This document shows, one piece after another, positions 1 to 8,266 of a stretch of DNA of 40,054 bases (positions within the stretch are counted from its first letter, which is position 1; each line of letters starts with the position of its first letter). The DNA is from an uncultured Bacteroidales bacterium (GTDB taxonomy: Bacteria; Bacteroidota; Bacteroidia; Bacteroidales; Paludibacteraceae): NCBI GenBank assembly GCA_902798015.1, contig CADBVL010000025.1:1-40054 (forward strand). The letters run 5' to 3'. The notes below the pieces were generated by a model. That model made no database searches and was not told the DNA's origin. It saw only the letters and a list, made by a program, of their open reading frames with translations. Made by a program: the position numbers and the translations under genes.

Positions 1-100
1 TGGTGGTGATGTAACGAGACATTCCGGGAACACCGCTGGCTTTTTGCTCAGTGCACTCAAGGATAACTTGAACGCGTGCTTCTTTTGTTTTCTTTGCCAT
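1..100 (-). CDS. rpmG: 50S ribosomal protein bL33 (partial, 3' end beyond window)
   Basis: The visible protein begins [20 protein letters not shown] and runs on through [12 protein letters not shown], the conserved N-terminal half of bL33, a small protein of the large ribosomal subunit. The ATG is at 100-98, and the gene leaves the window at base 1, so only about 33 codons are seen. It lies 18 bases downstream of rpmB on the same strand. The rpmB-rpmG pair is the usual Bacteroidota arrangement, so both are probably transcribed from the promoter at 420-451. Because the end is missing, I cannot say whether this is the cysteine-containing or cysteine-free form. Confidence 0.93.
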   Translation of the reverse strand, partial: MAKKTKEARVQVILECTEQKASGVPGMSRYITT

Positions 101-118
101 TGTTTAGCTCCTTTCGTT

Positions 119-352
119 TTAGAGATAGCCCTTCTCCGCAGCTTGTTTCAGCGCGTTGTCGAGACCGATCTTGTTAATAGTTCTCAGACCTGCTGCACTC
201 ACGTTCAGCTCGATCCATACATCTTGTTCTACCCAGTAGAACTTGCGGCGGAAGAGGTTCACATCGAAACTGCGCTTTGTATGGCGCTTCGAGTGTGAGA
301 CATTGCAGCCGACCATGGCTTTCTTGCCTGTAATTTGACAAATCTTTGACAT
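119..352 (-). CDS. rpmB: 50S ribosomal protein bL28
   Basis: A 77-residue protein starting [20 protein letters not shown] and ending KQAAEKGYL, a full-length bL28 of the Bacteroidota type. It binds 23S rRNA in the large subunit. The reading frame stays open for another 65 codons upstream, but the conserved N-terminus fixes the ATG at 352-350. A promoter lies at 420-451, leaving a leader of about 60 bases. rpmG follows 18 bases downstream. Confidence 0.96.
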   Translation of the reverse strand: MSKICQITGKKAMVGCNVSHSKRHTKRSFDVNLFRRKFYWVEQDVWIELNVSAAGLRTINKIGLDNALKQAAEKGYL

Positions 353-419
353 TGTAGTATATATTTTATATTTTCGTTCAAATCCATGGATTCCTCGCAT
401 AATTACACGAAAAATCGCG

Positions 420-451
420 CAAAGGTACTGCTTTTTTTTGAAATACACAAA
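420..451 (-). promoter_or_regulatory. Bacteroidota-type promoter for rpmB-rpmG
   Basis: Read on the minus strand there is TTTG (451-448), a 20-base spacer and TACCTTTG (427-420). This matches the -33 TTTG / -7 TAnnTTTG consensus of the Bacteroidota primary sigma factor. Transcription should start a few bases below 420, leaving a leader of about 60 bases before rpmB. Confidence 0.75.
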
Positions 452-551
452 TTTTTCATGAATTATTTTTATTTTTTTCTTAAAATGCGTCAGAAAATAC
501 ACATTTCCGCACGTAAGTACACACAAATTATCAAGAAAAACGCGCACACCC

Positions 552-582
552 TTGTGTATATCATTTTTTTATATTATCTTTG
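552..582 (+). promoter_or_regulatory. Bacteroidota-type promoter for the SulP transporter
   Basis: TTG at 552-554, a 20-base spacer and TATCTTTG at 575-582 fit the phylum consensus. The ATG of the transporter is at 591, only 8 bases past the -7 box, so the transcript would have almost no 5' leader. Confidence 0.65.
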
Positions 583-590
583 CACCGAAT

Positions 591-2321
591 ATGAAGGAGA
601 AATATAACATCAAAGAGGTTTTTGCTCCGAAGATAGTAGCCACTTTGCGCGGTTACACGCGGGCACAATTCGGTCAGGACACATTAGCCGGAATCATTGT
701 AGGTATCGTTGCTATTCCGTTAGCGATCGCTTTCGGAATATCTTCCGGAGTGGGTCCTACGGAGGGCTTGGTGACGGCCATCATTGCCGGGCTGTTGATA
801 TCCGTTTTCGGCGGCAGCAAAGTGCAGATTGGAGGTCCTACGGGCGCGTTCATAGTGATCATCTACGGCATCATCCAGCAATTCGGACTGGCAGGTCTGA
901 TGATAGCCACCGTGATGGCAGGTATTTTGCTGATAATCATGGGTTTGGCGCGTTTGGGATCGGTGATAAAATTCGTCCCCTACCCCGTCATCGTGGGTTT
1001 CACGGCAGGTATCGCATTGACGATTTTCAGTACGCAGATGAATGATTTCTTCGGCTTGGGTCTGAGCAATGTGCCGGCAAACTTCGTGGATAAATGGATT
1101 TTCTACGCGCAGCATTTTCACGTGAACGGCTGGGCGTTAGGTATCGGTCTATTCTCGCTGCTGATATGTATCTTCATGCCGAAAATCACGAAACGTGTTC
1201 CCGGCAGTCTTGCCGCAATCATCTTCGCGACCCTCGCAGTATGGTTATTGAAGCGGTATGCACCTGAATCATGGGGTGCTGCGGGTGTACAGACAATCGG
1301 AGATTTATACGCCTTGCCGCATGGTATTCCTGCGCCACACCTCCCCTCTTTGGAACTTGCTGAAGGCCAGTCGTATTTCGGAATGATCCGCGAACTCTTC
1401 CCGGCAGCCTTCACCATCGCGATGTTAGGAGCCATCGAGAGTCTGCTGAGTGCGATGGTGGCGGACGGTGTGATAGGCGACCGTCATAATTCGAATACAG
1501 AATTGATAGCACAAGGTATCGCGAATGTAGTAGTACCGTTCTTCGGCGGTATTCCTGCTACAGGCGCCATTGCACGCACGATGACGAACATCAACAATGG
1601 CGGCCGTACGCCGATAGCAGGTGTCGTACATGCGATTGTACTGCTGCTCGTACTGCTGTTTTTAGGCCAGTTAGTAGGTATGATTCCGATGTCTTGTCTG
1701 GCGGCCGTACTGATTATGGTAGCTTACTCAATGAGCGGATGGAAGACAATTGTCGGACTCATCAAACACCCGAATCGTGACTTATGGGTACTGCTGATCA
1801 CCTTCTTCCTGACCGTCATCTTCGACTTAACGGTAGCCATCGAGGTAGGCTTGGTTCTGGCGATGGTGCTGTTCCTGATGCGCACCAACGAGCAGACACA
1901 TATCCGAACCTTGCATAATGAGATCGACCCGAATGAAGACACGGAGAGCAATCTTAATTTGGAACACCTGACCATCCCGGAAGGCGTAGAGGTCTATGAG
2001 ATTGACGGCCCGTATTTCTTCGGCATCGCGAACCGCTTCGACGAAGTGATGACCCATGTGTCGGGCGAGAAATATCCGGTTCGCATCATCCGCATGCGCA
2101 AGGTGCCGTTCGTTGATTCAACAGCAATGCATAACCTGAGCATGCTCATTCAGCGTTCGCACAACGAAGGTATCACCATCATCCTGTCCGGCGTGAACGA
2201 CCACGTACACAAGCAGTTACTGATCGGCGGTATAGAGCAACAAATGGACCCGCATAACATATGCGCGAACATCCATTTTGCACTGAGACGAGCGGAAGAC
2301 ATTATTCAAATGAAAGGTTAA
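591..2321 (+). CDS. SulP family inorganic anion transporter with C-terminal STAS domain
   Basis: A 576-residue membrane protein. The N-terminal part holds about a dozen hydrophobic segments with SulP (SLC26) features, including the GLVTAIIAGLLISVFGGSKV and GPTGAFIVII region near residues 60-95. The last ~110 residues (from about 455) form a STAS domain, with VRIIRMRKVPFVDSTAMHNL as its central strand-helix. The family moves sulfate, bicarbonate or other anions across the inner membrane by proton or sodium symport or by exchange; the substrate cannot be read from sequence. The frame is open upstream to 552, but the ATG at 591 is chosen because the promoter ends at 582. It overlaps the optional ATG of the next gene by one base. 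Confidence 0.93.
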   Translation: MKEKYNIKEVFAPKIVATLRGYTRAQFGQDTLAGIIVGIVAIPLAIAFGISSGVGPTEGLVTAIIAGLLISVFGGSKVQIGGPTGAFIVIIYGIIQQFGLAGLMIATVMAGILLIIMGLARLGSVIKFVPYPVIVGFTAGIALTIFSTQMNDFFGLGLSNVPANFVDKWIFYAQHFHVNGWALGIGLFSLLICIFMPKITKRVPGSLAAIIFATLAVWLLKRYAPESWGAAGVQTIGDLYALPHGIPAPHLPSLELAEGQSYFGMIRELFPAAFTIAMLGAIESLLSAMVADGVIGDRHNSNTELIAQGIANVVVPFFGGIPATGAIARTMTNINNGGRTPIAGVVHAIVLLLVLLFLGQLVGMIPMSCLAAVLIMVAYSMSGWKTIVGLIKHPNRDLWVLLITFFLTVIFDLTVAIEVGLVLAMVLFLMRTNEQTHIRTLHNEIDPNEDTESNLNLEHLTIPEGVEVYEIDGPYFFGIANRFDEVMTHVSGEKYPVRIIRMRKVPFVDSTAMHNLSMLIQRSHNEGITIILSGVNDHVHKQLLIGGIEQQMDPHNICANIHFALRRAEDIIQMKG

Positions 2322-2329
2322 TGGTTAGT

Positions 2330-3703
2330 ATGAAAAAGTATATAGTATTCCTTTGGGTTTGCGTGCTGAGCGTAGGGATGCAGGCGGTTAATCCGTCCGG
2401 AACACTGCCGATCGTCTATATGACGACGAATAGCGGTCAGGCAATCACGGACAAAGAGAACTACGTACCCGGCACGGTATATATCGACCCGCTGAGTACG
2501 AATTATGCGGCGTTGGGTTCGAGCAGCGCTCCGCTCACAGCGCAGTTGAAAGGACGCGGTAACTGGACCTGGTCCGGATTCGACAAGAAGCCTTACAAGA
2601 TCAAGTTCGACGCCAAGCAGAAAGTGTTAGGCATGCCGAAGAACAAGCACTGGGTGCTGATAGCCGGCGCCGACGACGGGTTGGGCTATCTGAAGAACCC
2701 CGTAGGATTCATGATCAGCAAGGCGTTGGGTCTTCGATGGACGCCGGGGATCGTGCCGGTAGAGTTGGTACTGAACGGCAACTACCAGGGACTCTATTTC
2801 CTGACCGAACATGTGCGTGTCGATAAGAACCGCGTGAACATCCAGGAACAGGAAGACCTATGTACGAATGCGGATAGCATCACCGGCGGATGGATGGTAG
2901 AGATAGACAACTACTGGTCGGAGAACAATATCGAGTTCAACGAAAATAACGGTCAGCACGTCATGGTATCGTTGGATGTGCCGGAAGTGCTCTCCAGCGT
3001 GCAGCGCGACTATATCGTTCATCAGATTGAGGCGCTCAACAACGCTATATACGGCAACAGTTCCGCCACACTGGAGCAGATCCTCGATATCGAAGAGGCG
3101 GCTAAGTTCTACCTCGTGCAGGAGATCATGGAGGATTGCGAGAGTTATCACGGCAGTTGCAAGCTCTATAAAGACCGCGACAGCCTGGGTACAGTGGACA
3201 AATGGAAGTTCGGTCCTGTATGGGATTTCGGCAATGCCTACGACCGCCATGCCGAGCGATGGATATACGATGGTCCGACTTGGCCGCAATACTGGATAGG
3301 ACAACTCGCCACATGGCCTGTTTTCCAAAAAGCGGTCAAGGAACAATGGTGGATCTACTACCATCAGTACAAAGACACGATCAAGCAGCAGGCGATTGAT
3401 TTTGCGAACCAGCTGACCGAGGCCGCCAAGCGCGACGCGCAAGTATGGGAGGGCACCTCTAACTTCCGCAATAACAGCAATATGACCGACCGACGGAATG
3501 ATTTCATCGACCGCTATAACTGGCGTATTAACTGGCTCTATAAGCAATGGGGCGAAGGTATTCAGCCCACGTCTGAGAGTTTAGAGTATAAAGATGAGAG
3601 TTTAGAGAATAAGACACAAAAGATTTTGCGGGACGGAAAGATGATTATTCTTCGAAACGGGAAAACTTATACAGCGTCGGGGACGCTTATTGGTGATTTG
3701 TAA
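2330..3703 (+). CDS. secreted CotH kinase family protein with T9SS-like C-terminal tail
   Basis: A protein of about 457 residues. It starts with a signal peptide (MKKYIVFLWVCVLSVGMQA) and carries CotH-family motifs: LKGRGNWTW near residue 76, KKPYKIKFD, GNYQGLYFLTEHVRVDK near 150-165, and KWKFGPVWDFG near 300. CotH proteins are atypical protein kinases, first known from Bacillus spore coats and common as secreted proteins in Bacteroidota. After a duplicated 7-residue linker, the protein ends in ILRDGKMIILRNGKTYTASG, the short beta-rich tail seen on Bacteroidales T9SS cargo. Export through the system encoded at 22981-28790 is therefore likely. An in-frame ATG at 2321 overlaps the SulP stop codon; I chose 2330 because it gives a cleaner signal peptide. 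Confidence 0.85.
   Translation: MKKYIVFLWVCVLSVGMQAVNPSGTLPIVYMTTNSGQAITDKENYVPGTVYIDPLSTNYAALGSSSAPLTAQLKGRGNWTWSGFDKKPYKIKFDAKQKVLGMPKNKHWVLIAGADDGLGYLKNPVGFMISKALGLRWTPGIVPVELVLNGNYQGLYFLTEHVRVDKNRVNIQEQEDLCTNADSITGGWMVEIDNYWSENNIEFNENNGQHVMVSLDVPEVLSSVQRDYIVHQIEALNNAIYGNSSATLEQILDIEEAAKFYLVQEIMEDCESYHGSCKLYKDRDSLGTVDKWKFGPVWDFGNAYDRHAERWIYDGPTWPQYWIGQLATWPVFQKAVKEQWWIYYHQYKDTIKQQAIDFANQLTEAAKRDAQVWEGTSNFRNNSNMTDRRNDFIDRYNWRINWLYKQWGEGIQPTSESLEYKDESLENKTQKILRDGKMIILRNGKTYTASGTLIGDL
3574..3615 (+). repeat. tandem 21-base duplication in CotH linker
   Basis: Two 21-base units (3574-3594, 3595-3615) share TGAGAGTTTAGAG and then diverge slightly. They are in frame and encode ESLEYKD ESLENKT, in the linker just before the C-terminal sorting tail. 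This is one of the repeat patches scattered through the window. Confidence 0.75.
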
Positions 3704-3723
3704 TTTGAAATTTGTAATTTATA
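3694..3723. repeat. short A/T repeat patch (gatttgtaatttgaaatttg type)
   Basis: Near-tandem 8-9-base units of ATTTGTA / ATTTGAA straddle the end of the CotH gene. The patch supplies its stop codon (3701-3703) and fills half the gap to the rubrerythrin gene. The unit resembles the patches at 5381-5408 and 15797-15829. Confidence 0.6.
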
Positions 3724-3759
3724 ATAACCCTTTTTATTAACCTTTTAACTATTTATCTT

Positions 3760-4308
3760 ATGGTAAAGAAATTTATCTGCCCGATCTGTGGTTATGTTCA
3801 CGAGGGCACAGAGGCACCTGAGCGTTGTCCGCAATGTAAGCAAATCGTTGAATGGAAAGTAGCATCCGACGACAAACTCTCTTTCGCTTGCGAGCACATT
3901 TTGGGAGTAGCAAAAGACGAGAAGGACCCGATCATTGCAGAAGGTCTGCGTGCGCACTTCATCGGCGAATGTACCGAAGTAGGCCAATATCTGGCGATGG
4001 CTCGTCAGGCTGACCGCGAAGGTTATCCTGAGGTAGCTGAAGCTTTCCGCCGCTACGCTTATGAAGAGGCTGACCATGCTTCCCGTTTCGCTGAACTGCT
4101 CGGAGAGATTGTATGGGACACCAAGACAAACCTTGAGAAACGCATGTTAGCGGAGTCCGGCGCATGCGAAGACAAGTTGAATATCGCTAAGCGTGCGAAA
4201 GAGTTGAACCTCGACCCGATTCATGACACCGTACATGAGATGGCACGCGACGAAGCGCGTCACGGAAAAGGGTTCGAAGGATTGTACAAACGCTATTTCG
4301 GAAAGTAA
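3760..4308 (+). CDS. reverse rubrerythrin (rubredoxin domain at N-terminus)
   Basis: A 182-residue protein. Residues 1-40 form a rubredoxin-like iron site with two CxxC pairs (C7/C10 and C23/C26). Residues 45-180 form a ferritin-like four-helix domain with di-iron ligands in GECTE (E70), EEADH (E103, H106) and DEARH (E165, H168). This domain order is that of reverse rubrerythrins, which reduce hydrogen peroxide, and sometimes oxygen, to water in anaerobes with electrons passed through the rubredoxin iron. This suggests an anaerobe exposed to occasional oxygen. It converges with mnmA with no bases between the two stop codons, so no separate terminator fits there. Confidence 0.92.
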   Translation: MVKKFICPICGYVHEGTEAPERCPQCKQIVEWKVASDDKLSFACEHILGVAKDEKDPIIAEGLRAHFIGECTEVGQYLAMARQADREGYPEVAEAFRRYAYEEADHASRFAELLGEIVWDTKTNLEKRMLAESGACEDKLNIAKRAKELNLDPIHDTVHEMARDEARHGKGFEGLYKRYFGK

Positions 4309-5409
4309 TCAGCGATTGCTTATAATACCACCTCCCACCACAAGGTCGTCCTGGTAAAGAACGACTGACTGGCCGGGAGTGACACCCCAGACGGGGACTG
4401 CGAAGATTAAGCGGTCCCCGTCTATCTTTTCAACGGGAACAGCTTGGGTGCGATAGCGGATCTTGGCAGAGAGACGAGATACCGGGATATCGGGATAATG
4501 GGATAACGACGGCTTAAACATTATCTCCGTTGCATACATATCGTCATTGGTGCCGAGGGTGATGCGATTGGTTGCGGCATCGATAGAAGTGATATATGCC
4601 GGATGGCCGAGCGCAATACCAAGTCCCTTGCGTTGACCGATGGTATAATTGACGTATCCTTCGTGCAGACCTAGCACCTTACCGTCTTTATCCACATACT
4701 CGCCCGCGCGCACACGTTCCTTATAATCAGGCACGTTCGCGCGCAAGAAAGCACGGTAATCATCATTAGGAATGAAACAAATCTCTTGACTCTCTCGCTT
4801 GACAGCCAACTTCTCGTAGCCCTGCTGCCGGGCTATTTCCCGCACCTGATCTTTGGTGAGGTCACCCAATGGGAAAATTGTTCTTCGCAGTTGTTCCTCC
4901 GTCAGCATCCAGAGGAAATAGGTTTGATCTTTATGCGTATCGGCAGCCGTGCGCAGGAACATGTGTCCGTTCCGCTCGGCGATGCGGGCATAATGGCCGG
5001 TAGCGATATAATCACAATGAAACTCATCGGCTACACGCATCAGTTCCCCCCATTTGATATGACTATTACACAGCACGCAGGGATTGGGTGTCCTGCCTGC
5101 CATGTACTCATCAATAAAATTCTGTATGACACAACGACGGAAAGTATCCCGGAAGTCCACTATATGATGTTCAAAGCCCATCCGCTCCGCATTATGCTTG
5201 GCCTCCATGATGGAATCGATGGAACAGCACCCTTTCTCTTTGGCAAGGCAAGACTCTTTGATGCTATCAAAAGTGCGGAATGTGACCCCCACTACATCAT
5301 AGCCCTGCTCAAGAAGGAGCATGGCACTGACGGTAGAGTCAATGCCACCGGACATACCCAGCAAAACCTTGGGTTTTGCATTTGTGATTTGTGAATTGAG
5401 ATCTGTCAT
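4309..5409 (-). CDS. mnmA: tRNA-specific 2-thiouridylase MnmA
   Basis: A 366-residue cytosolic enzyme that puts sulfur on U34 of the tRNAs for Lys, Glu and Gln. Visible motifs are the ATP-binding PP-loop SGGIDST (residues 20-26), the catalytic cysteine motif NPCVLCNSHIKW near 110, GHYA near 130, and the second cysteine in ESQEICFIPNDDY near 210. The first ~12 residues (TDLNSQITNAKP) are encoded by a repeat patch and lie ahead of the conserved core. A second patch encodes SHYPDIPVSRL in the C-terminal barrel region. The ATG directly follows the stop codon of the ABC transporter, so it is the last gene of the 12891-4309 run. Confidence 0.95.
   Translation of the reverse strand: MTDLNSQITNAKPKVLLGMSGGIDSTVSAMLLLEQGYDVVGVTFRTFDSIKESCLAKEKGCCSIDSIMEAKHNAERMGFEHHIVDFRDTFRRCVIQNFIDEYMAGRTPNPCVLCNSHIKWGELMRVADEFHCDYIATGHYARIAERNGHMFLRTAADTHKDQTYFLWMLTEEQLRRTIFPLGDLTKDQVREIARQQGYEKLAVKRESQEICFIPNDDYRAFLRANVPDYKERVRAGEYVDKDGKVLGLHEGYVNYTIGQRKGLGIALGHPAYITSIDAATNRITLGTNDDMYATEIMFKPSLSHYPDIPVSRLSAKIRYRTQAVPVEKIDGDRLIFAVPVWGVTPGQSVVLYQDDLVVGGGIISNR
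4479..4506. repeat. in-frame ATCCCgttATCCC repeat patch in mnmA
   Basis: On the minus strand, four imperfect TATCCC / GATATCCC units follow one another and encode SHYPDIPVSR in the C-terminal part of MnmA. The pattern is unlike normal codon choice nearby and resembles the repeat patches elsewhere in the window. Confidence 0.55.
5381..5408. repeat. in-frame repeat patch at the mnmA start
   Basis: ATTTGTGATTTGTGAATTGA-type units cover the start codon region of mnmA and encode TDLNSQITNA. The same ATTTGTG unit occurs three times inside the DUF4886 gene at 15797-15829. Confidence 0.6.
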
Positions 5410-7272
5410 TTATTGTTGCATGTCCACAAGTTTAGTGTAGTAACCGCCGAGGGCATAGAGTTCGTCGTGGGTGCCGCGTTCCACGATGCGTCCTTCATGC
5501 ATTACGCAGATGAGGTCCGCATGGCGGATCGTGGACAGACGGTGCGCCACAACGAGGGTCGTGCGGTCACGCATCAGGTGTTCCAAAGCTTCCTGTACCA
5601 ATCGTTCCGACTCGCTATCCAGTGCTGAAGTAGCCTCGTCAAGGATGAGTATAGGCGGGTTCTTGAGGATAGCCCGTGCGATAGACAGTCGTTGTCGCTG
5701 TCCTCCGGAGAGACGCGACCCGCGGTCGCCGATAAAGGTGTCATACCCTTCCGGCATAGCCGCAATGAACTCATGAGCGTTGGCGATACGCGCTGCTTGT
5801 TCGGCTGCCTCACGCCATGTAAGACCCTGCGGCGCCGGCACGGAAGTATCGACACCGAAAGTGATATTATTCAGCACGGTATCATTGAAGAGGATGGGTT
5901 CCTGACAAACGATACCCATGAGGTCACGCAAGTCATGCGTCGTATGCTTACGGATGTCTATATCATCCATTGAGATGCAACCTTCCGTCGGATCATAGAA
6001 CCGCGGTAAGAGGTCTGTGAGAGTTGTCTTGCCACTACCCGATTGTCCCACCAAAGCAACGGTTTTTCCTTTCGGTACCGTCAGACAGATATCCGTTAGT
6101 ACTTCGCAATTCGGTTGATAGGCGAAGGAGACATGGTCGAACACTATCTGCCGGTCGAAATGTACCGGTAGTGGATTAGCCGGTTCGGTAATATTCGATT
6201 CTGTGTTAAGGACGGTATCGATACGCTCCAATGAAGCCATACCACGGCGAATGCCATACGCCGCCTTGCTGAGATCCTTCGAAGGATTGATGATGGAATA
6301 GAAGATGACGAGGTAATAAATGAATGTCGCAGCATCAATCGTCGCATGATCGGAGAGGATCAGCAGTCCGCCGAACCACAGGATAACGGCTATCAGTACC
6401 GTGCCGAGAAACTCCGACAGCGGATGCGCCAAATAATACCGGCGGTTAATGCGGTTGAACGTAGCGCGCGTGGCGTTGATGAGCGTCTCGAAGCGCGTAC
6501 GCAGTTTGCTCTGCGCATTAAAGCCTTTCACCACCCGCAAGCCTAACAAGGTCTCATCGATAGACGAGAGAATCTCTGCGTTCTGCTCCTGTCCGCGTTT
6601 CGACGCCCGCTTCAGGCTGCGTCCGATACGCCCGATAAGAAAGATCGCGATAGGCATGAGCAGCAACACGAAAAGCGTGAGTTGCCACGAGATGACAAAG
6701 AGCGTGATGAGATAGACGAGGATCATGATGGGGTCCTTGAACAGGATATCGAGGGCCGACATGATAGAAGCCTCTACTTCGTTCACGTCGTTCGTCATAC
6801 GCGAGATAATATCGCCGCGCCGCGCCTGGGTGAAATACCCCATAGGAAGCGAGAGCACTTTGTCGTACAACTGCTTTCTCAGGTCGCGTAACACACCCGT
6901 TCGGATAGGCACCATGAAATAGTTCGCCAGCCAAGCCGTGAGCACTTTGAGTCCCGTCATCAGGATAAGGAACAGACCTAAGAGCAGCAATACATATCCT
7001 GCTCCGTGGAGCGCTATCTGTTCGTTCAGCACGCAGTACATCTCGGTGCGCAGCGCCGCAATAGTCTGTTGCAGCCCGTGCACCTCATCCCATGGCACAC
7101 GCGTCACCTCAAGGGTATTCAGACCGAAGAGGATGCGCAACACCGGAATAATCGCCGCGAACGAGAAAAGGGACAGAAGCGTGGAGAGGAGATTGAAAAA
7201 GATATTCAATCCCATCTGCGCGCGGTAGGGCGGCACAAAACGACGAAGTATATTAGCGGTTCTCGCGAACAT
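5410..7272 (-). CDS. MsbA-like ABC exporter (fused transmembrane and ATPase domains)
   Basis: A protein of about 620 residues. It has an N-terminal six-helix transmembrane domain (residues ~15-340) and a C-terminal ATPase domain with Walker A GQSGSGKTT near 410, signature LSGGQRQR near 520 and Walker B LILDEATSALD near 540. Half-size exporters of this architecture work as dimers; MsbA flips lipid A across the inner membrane. Its position directly after lpxK supports that role, but a general lipid or drug exporter cannot be excluded. The frame opens with a TTG at 7293; I chose the ATG at 7272, which overlaps lpxK by 20 bases. Confidence 0.88.
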   Translation of the reverse strand: MFARTANILRRFVPPYRAQMGLNIFFNLLSTLLSLFSFAAIIPVLRILFGLNTLEVTRVPWDEVHGLQQTIAALRTEMYCVLNEQIALHGAGYVLLLLGLFLILMTGLKVLTAWLANYFMVPIRTGVLRDLRKQLYDKVLSLPMGYFTQARRGDIISRMTNDVNEVEASIMSALDILFKDPIMILVYLITLFVISWQLTLFVLLLMPIAIFLIGRIGRSLKRASKRGQEQNAEILSSIDETLLGLRVVKGFNAQSKLRTRFETLINATRATFNRINRRYYLAHPLSEFLGTVLIAVILWFGGLLILSDHATIDAATFIYYLVIFYSIINPSKDLSKAAYGIRRGMASLERIDTVLNTESNITEPANPLPVHFDRQIVFDHVSFAYQPNCEVLTDICLTVPKGKTVALVGQSGSGKTTLTDLLPRFYDPTEGCISMDDIDIRKHTTHDLRDLMGIVCQEPILFNDTVLNNITFGVDTSVPAPQGLTWREAAEQAARIANAHEFIAAMPEGYDTFIGDRGSRLSGGQRQRLSIARAILKNPPILILDEATSALDSESERLVQEALEHLMRDRTTLVVAHRLSTIRHADLICVMHEGRIVERGTHDELYALGGYYTKLVDMQQ

Positions 7273-8260
7273 AGGTGAGTATTTGTCGGTCAAAGGATTC
7301 TTTCGGAGTGCAGAAACGCACGCGGATAGGCAATGCTATGAGGCGCTTGTTCTGCGCATGCAGACGGTCCACAAGAGCGGTTGTACGCAGCCGCTGGATA
7401 TCTTTCTCCGTCGTGAGGACAAAGTCAAAATCCGCAGCGCGCTGCATGATCGCCTCGATATCCGCCGGCGTATAATGATGATGGTCGGGATAGGCCATCA
7501 GTTCCGCCTTCGGATAATGCGCCCGCACATATTCCATCATATACTGAGGCTGGGCGATGCCGCATAACACGAGCGGCGTTCCCTCCTGCTCCATAGATGC
7601 GTAACTGAGTCCCGTAAAATGCAGCAGTTGGAAGGTAGGCAGATGCAGGCGGTTGTCCACTACGCGCATGTCAATCGGACGGATAGTGTCCGGACATTTG
7701 GTCACCACCACGGCATCAGCCGTCAGCGCACGGTGCGGCAGGTCGCGCAATGTCCCCCACGGCAACATATGATCGTCTATATAGAGATGGTCATAAGGCG
7801 TGAGAAGGATGGTAAAGCCGCAGCGCAAAGCACGATGCTGCATCGCATCATCCAGCACCACCACATCCAGTTGCGTCAGTTGGCGTTGCAACTGTCTGAT
7901 GCCACGCACACGGTTCTCGCACACGGCAATGGGCACATCCGGAAACTTACGATGTAACTGCATCGCTTCATCTCCGATAGATTCTACAGTCGCCAGACGA
8001 TCTGCTAACAGAAAACCACGTGTCTTACGTTTGTAGCCACGCGAGAGAACAGCCGGATGGTACCCATTATCCAACAATAATTGCAACAGATACTCCACCA
8101 TTGGCGTCTTGCCTGTACCGCCCACCGCCAGGTTACCCACGCATATCGTCGGAACACGGACGGTAAACGAGGGTAACAGATGCTGGTCAAACAGCATATG
8201 GCGGATAGATACGCCTAAGGCGTAAAGCCAACTGAGCGGTATAGAAAGAGCTTTCAGCAT
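7253..8260 (-). CDS. lpxK: tetraacyldisaccharide 4'-kinase LpxK
   Basis: A 335-residue enzyme that phosphorylates the 4' position of the lipid A disaccharide at the inner membrane. The N-terminus is hydrophobic (LSIPLSWLYALGVSIRHMLF). It is followed by the variant P-loop GNLAVGGTGKTP (residues ~42-53), SRGYKRKT and the DDAMQHRAL segment, all typical of LpxK. The length is normal for the family. It overlaps the downstream exporter gene and follows sppA by 6 bases, so translation is probably coupled. Its presence means the cell makes lipid A and has a true outer membrane. Confidence 0.95.
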   Translation of the reverse strand: MLKALSIPLSWLYALGVSIRHMLFDQHLLPSFTVRVPTICVGNLAVGGTGKTPMVEYLLQLLLDNGYHPAVLSRGYKRKTRGFLLADRLATVESIGDEAMQLHRKFPDVPIAVCENRVRGIRQLQRQLTQLDVVVLDDAMQHRALRCGFTILLTPYDHLYIDDHMLPWGTLRDLPHRALTADAVVVTKCPDTIRPIDMRVVDNRLHLPTFQLLHFTGLSYASMEQEGTPLVLCGIAQPQYMMEYVRAHYPKAELMAYPDHHHYTPADIEAIMQRAADFDFVLTTEKDIQRLRTTALVDRLHAQNKRLIALPIRVRFCTPKESFDRQILTYVRENR

Positions 8261-8266
8261 GCAGAT

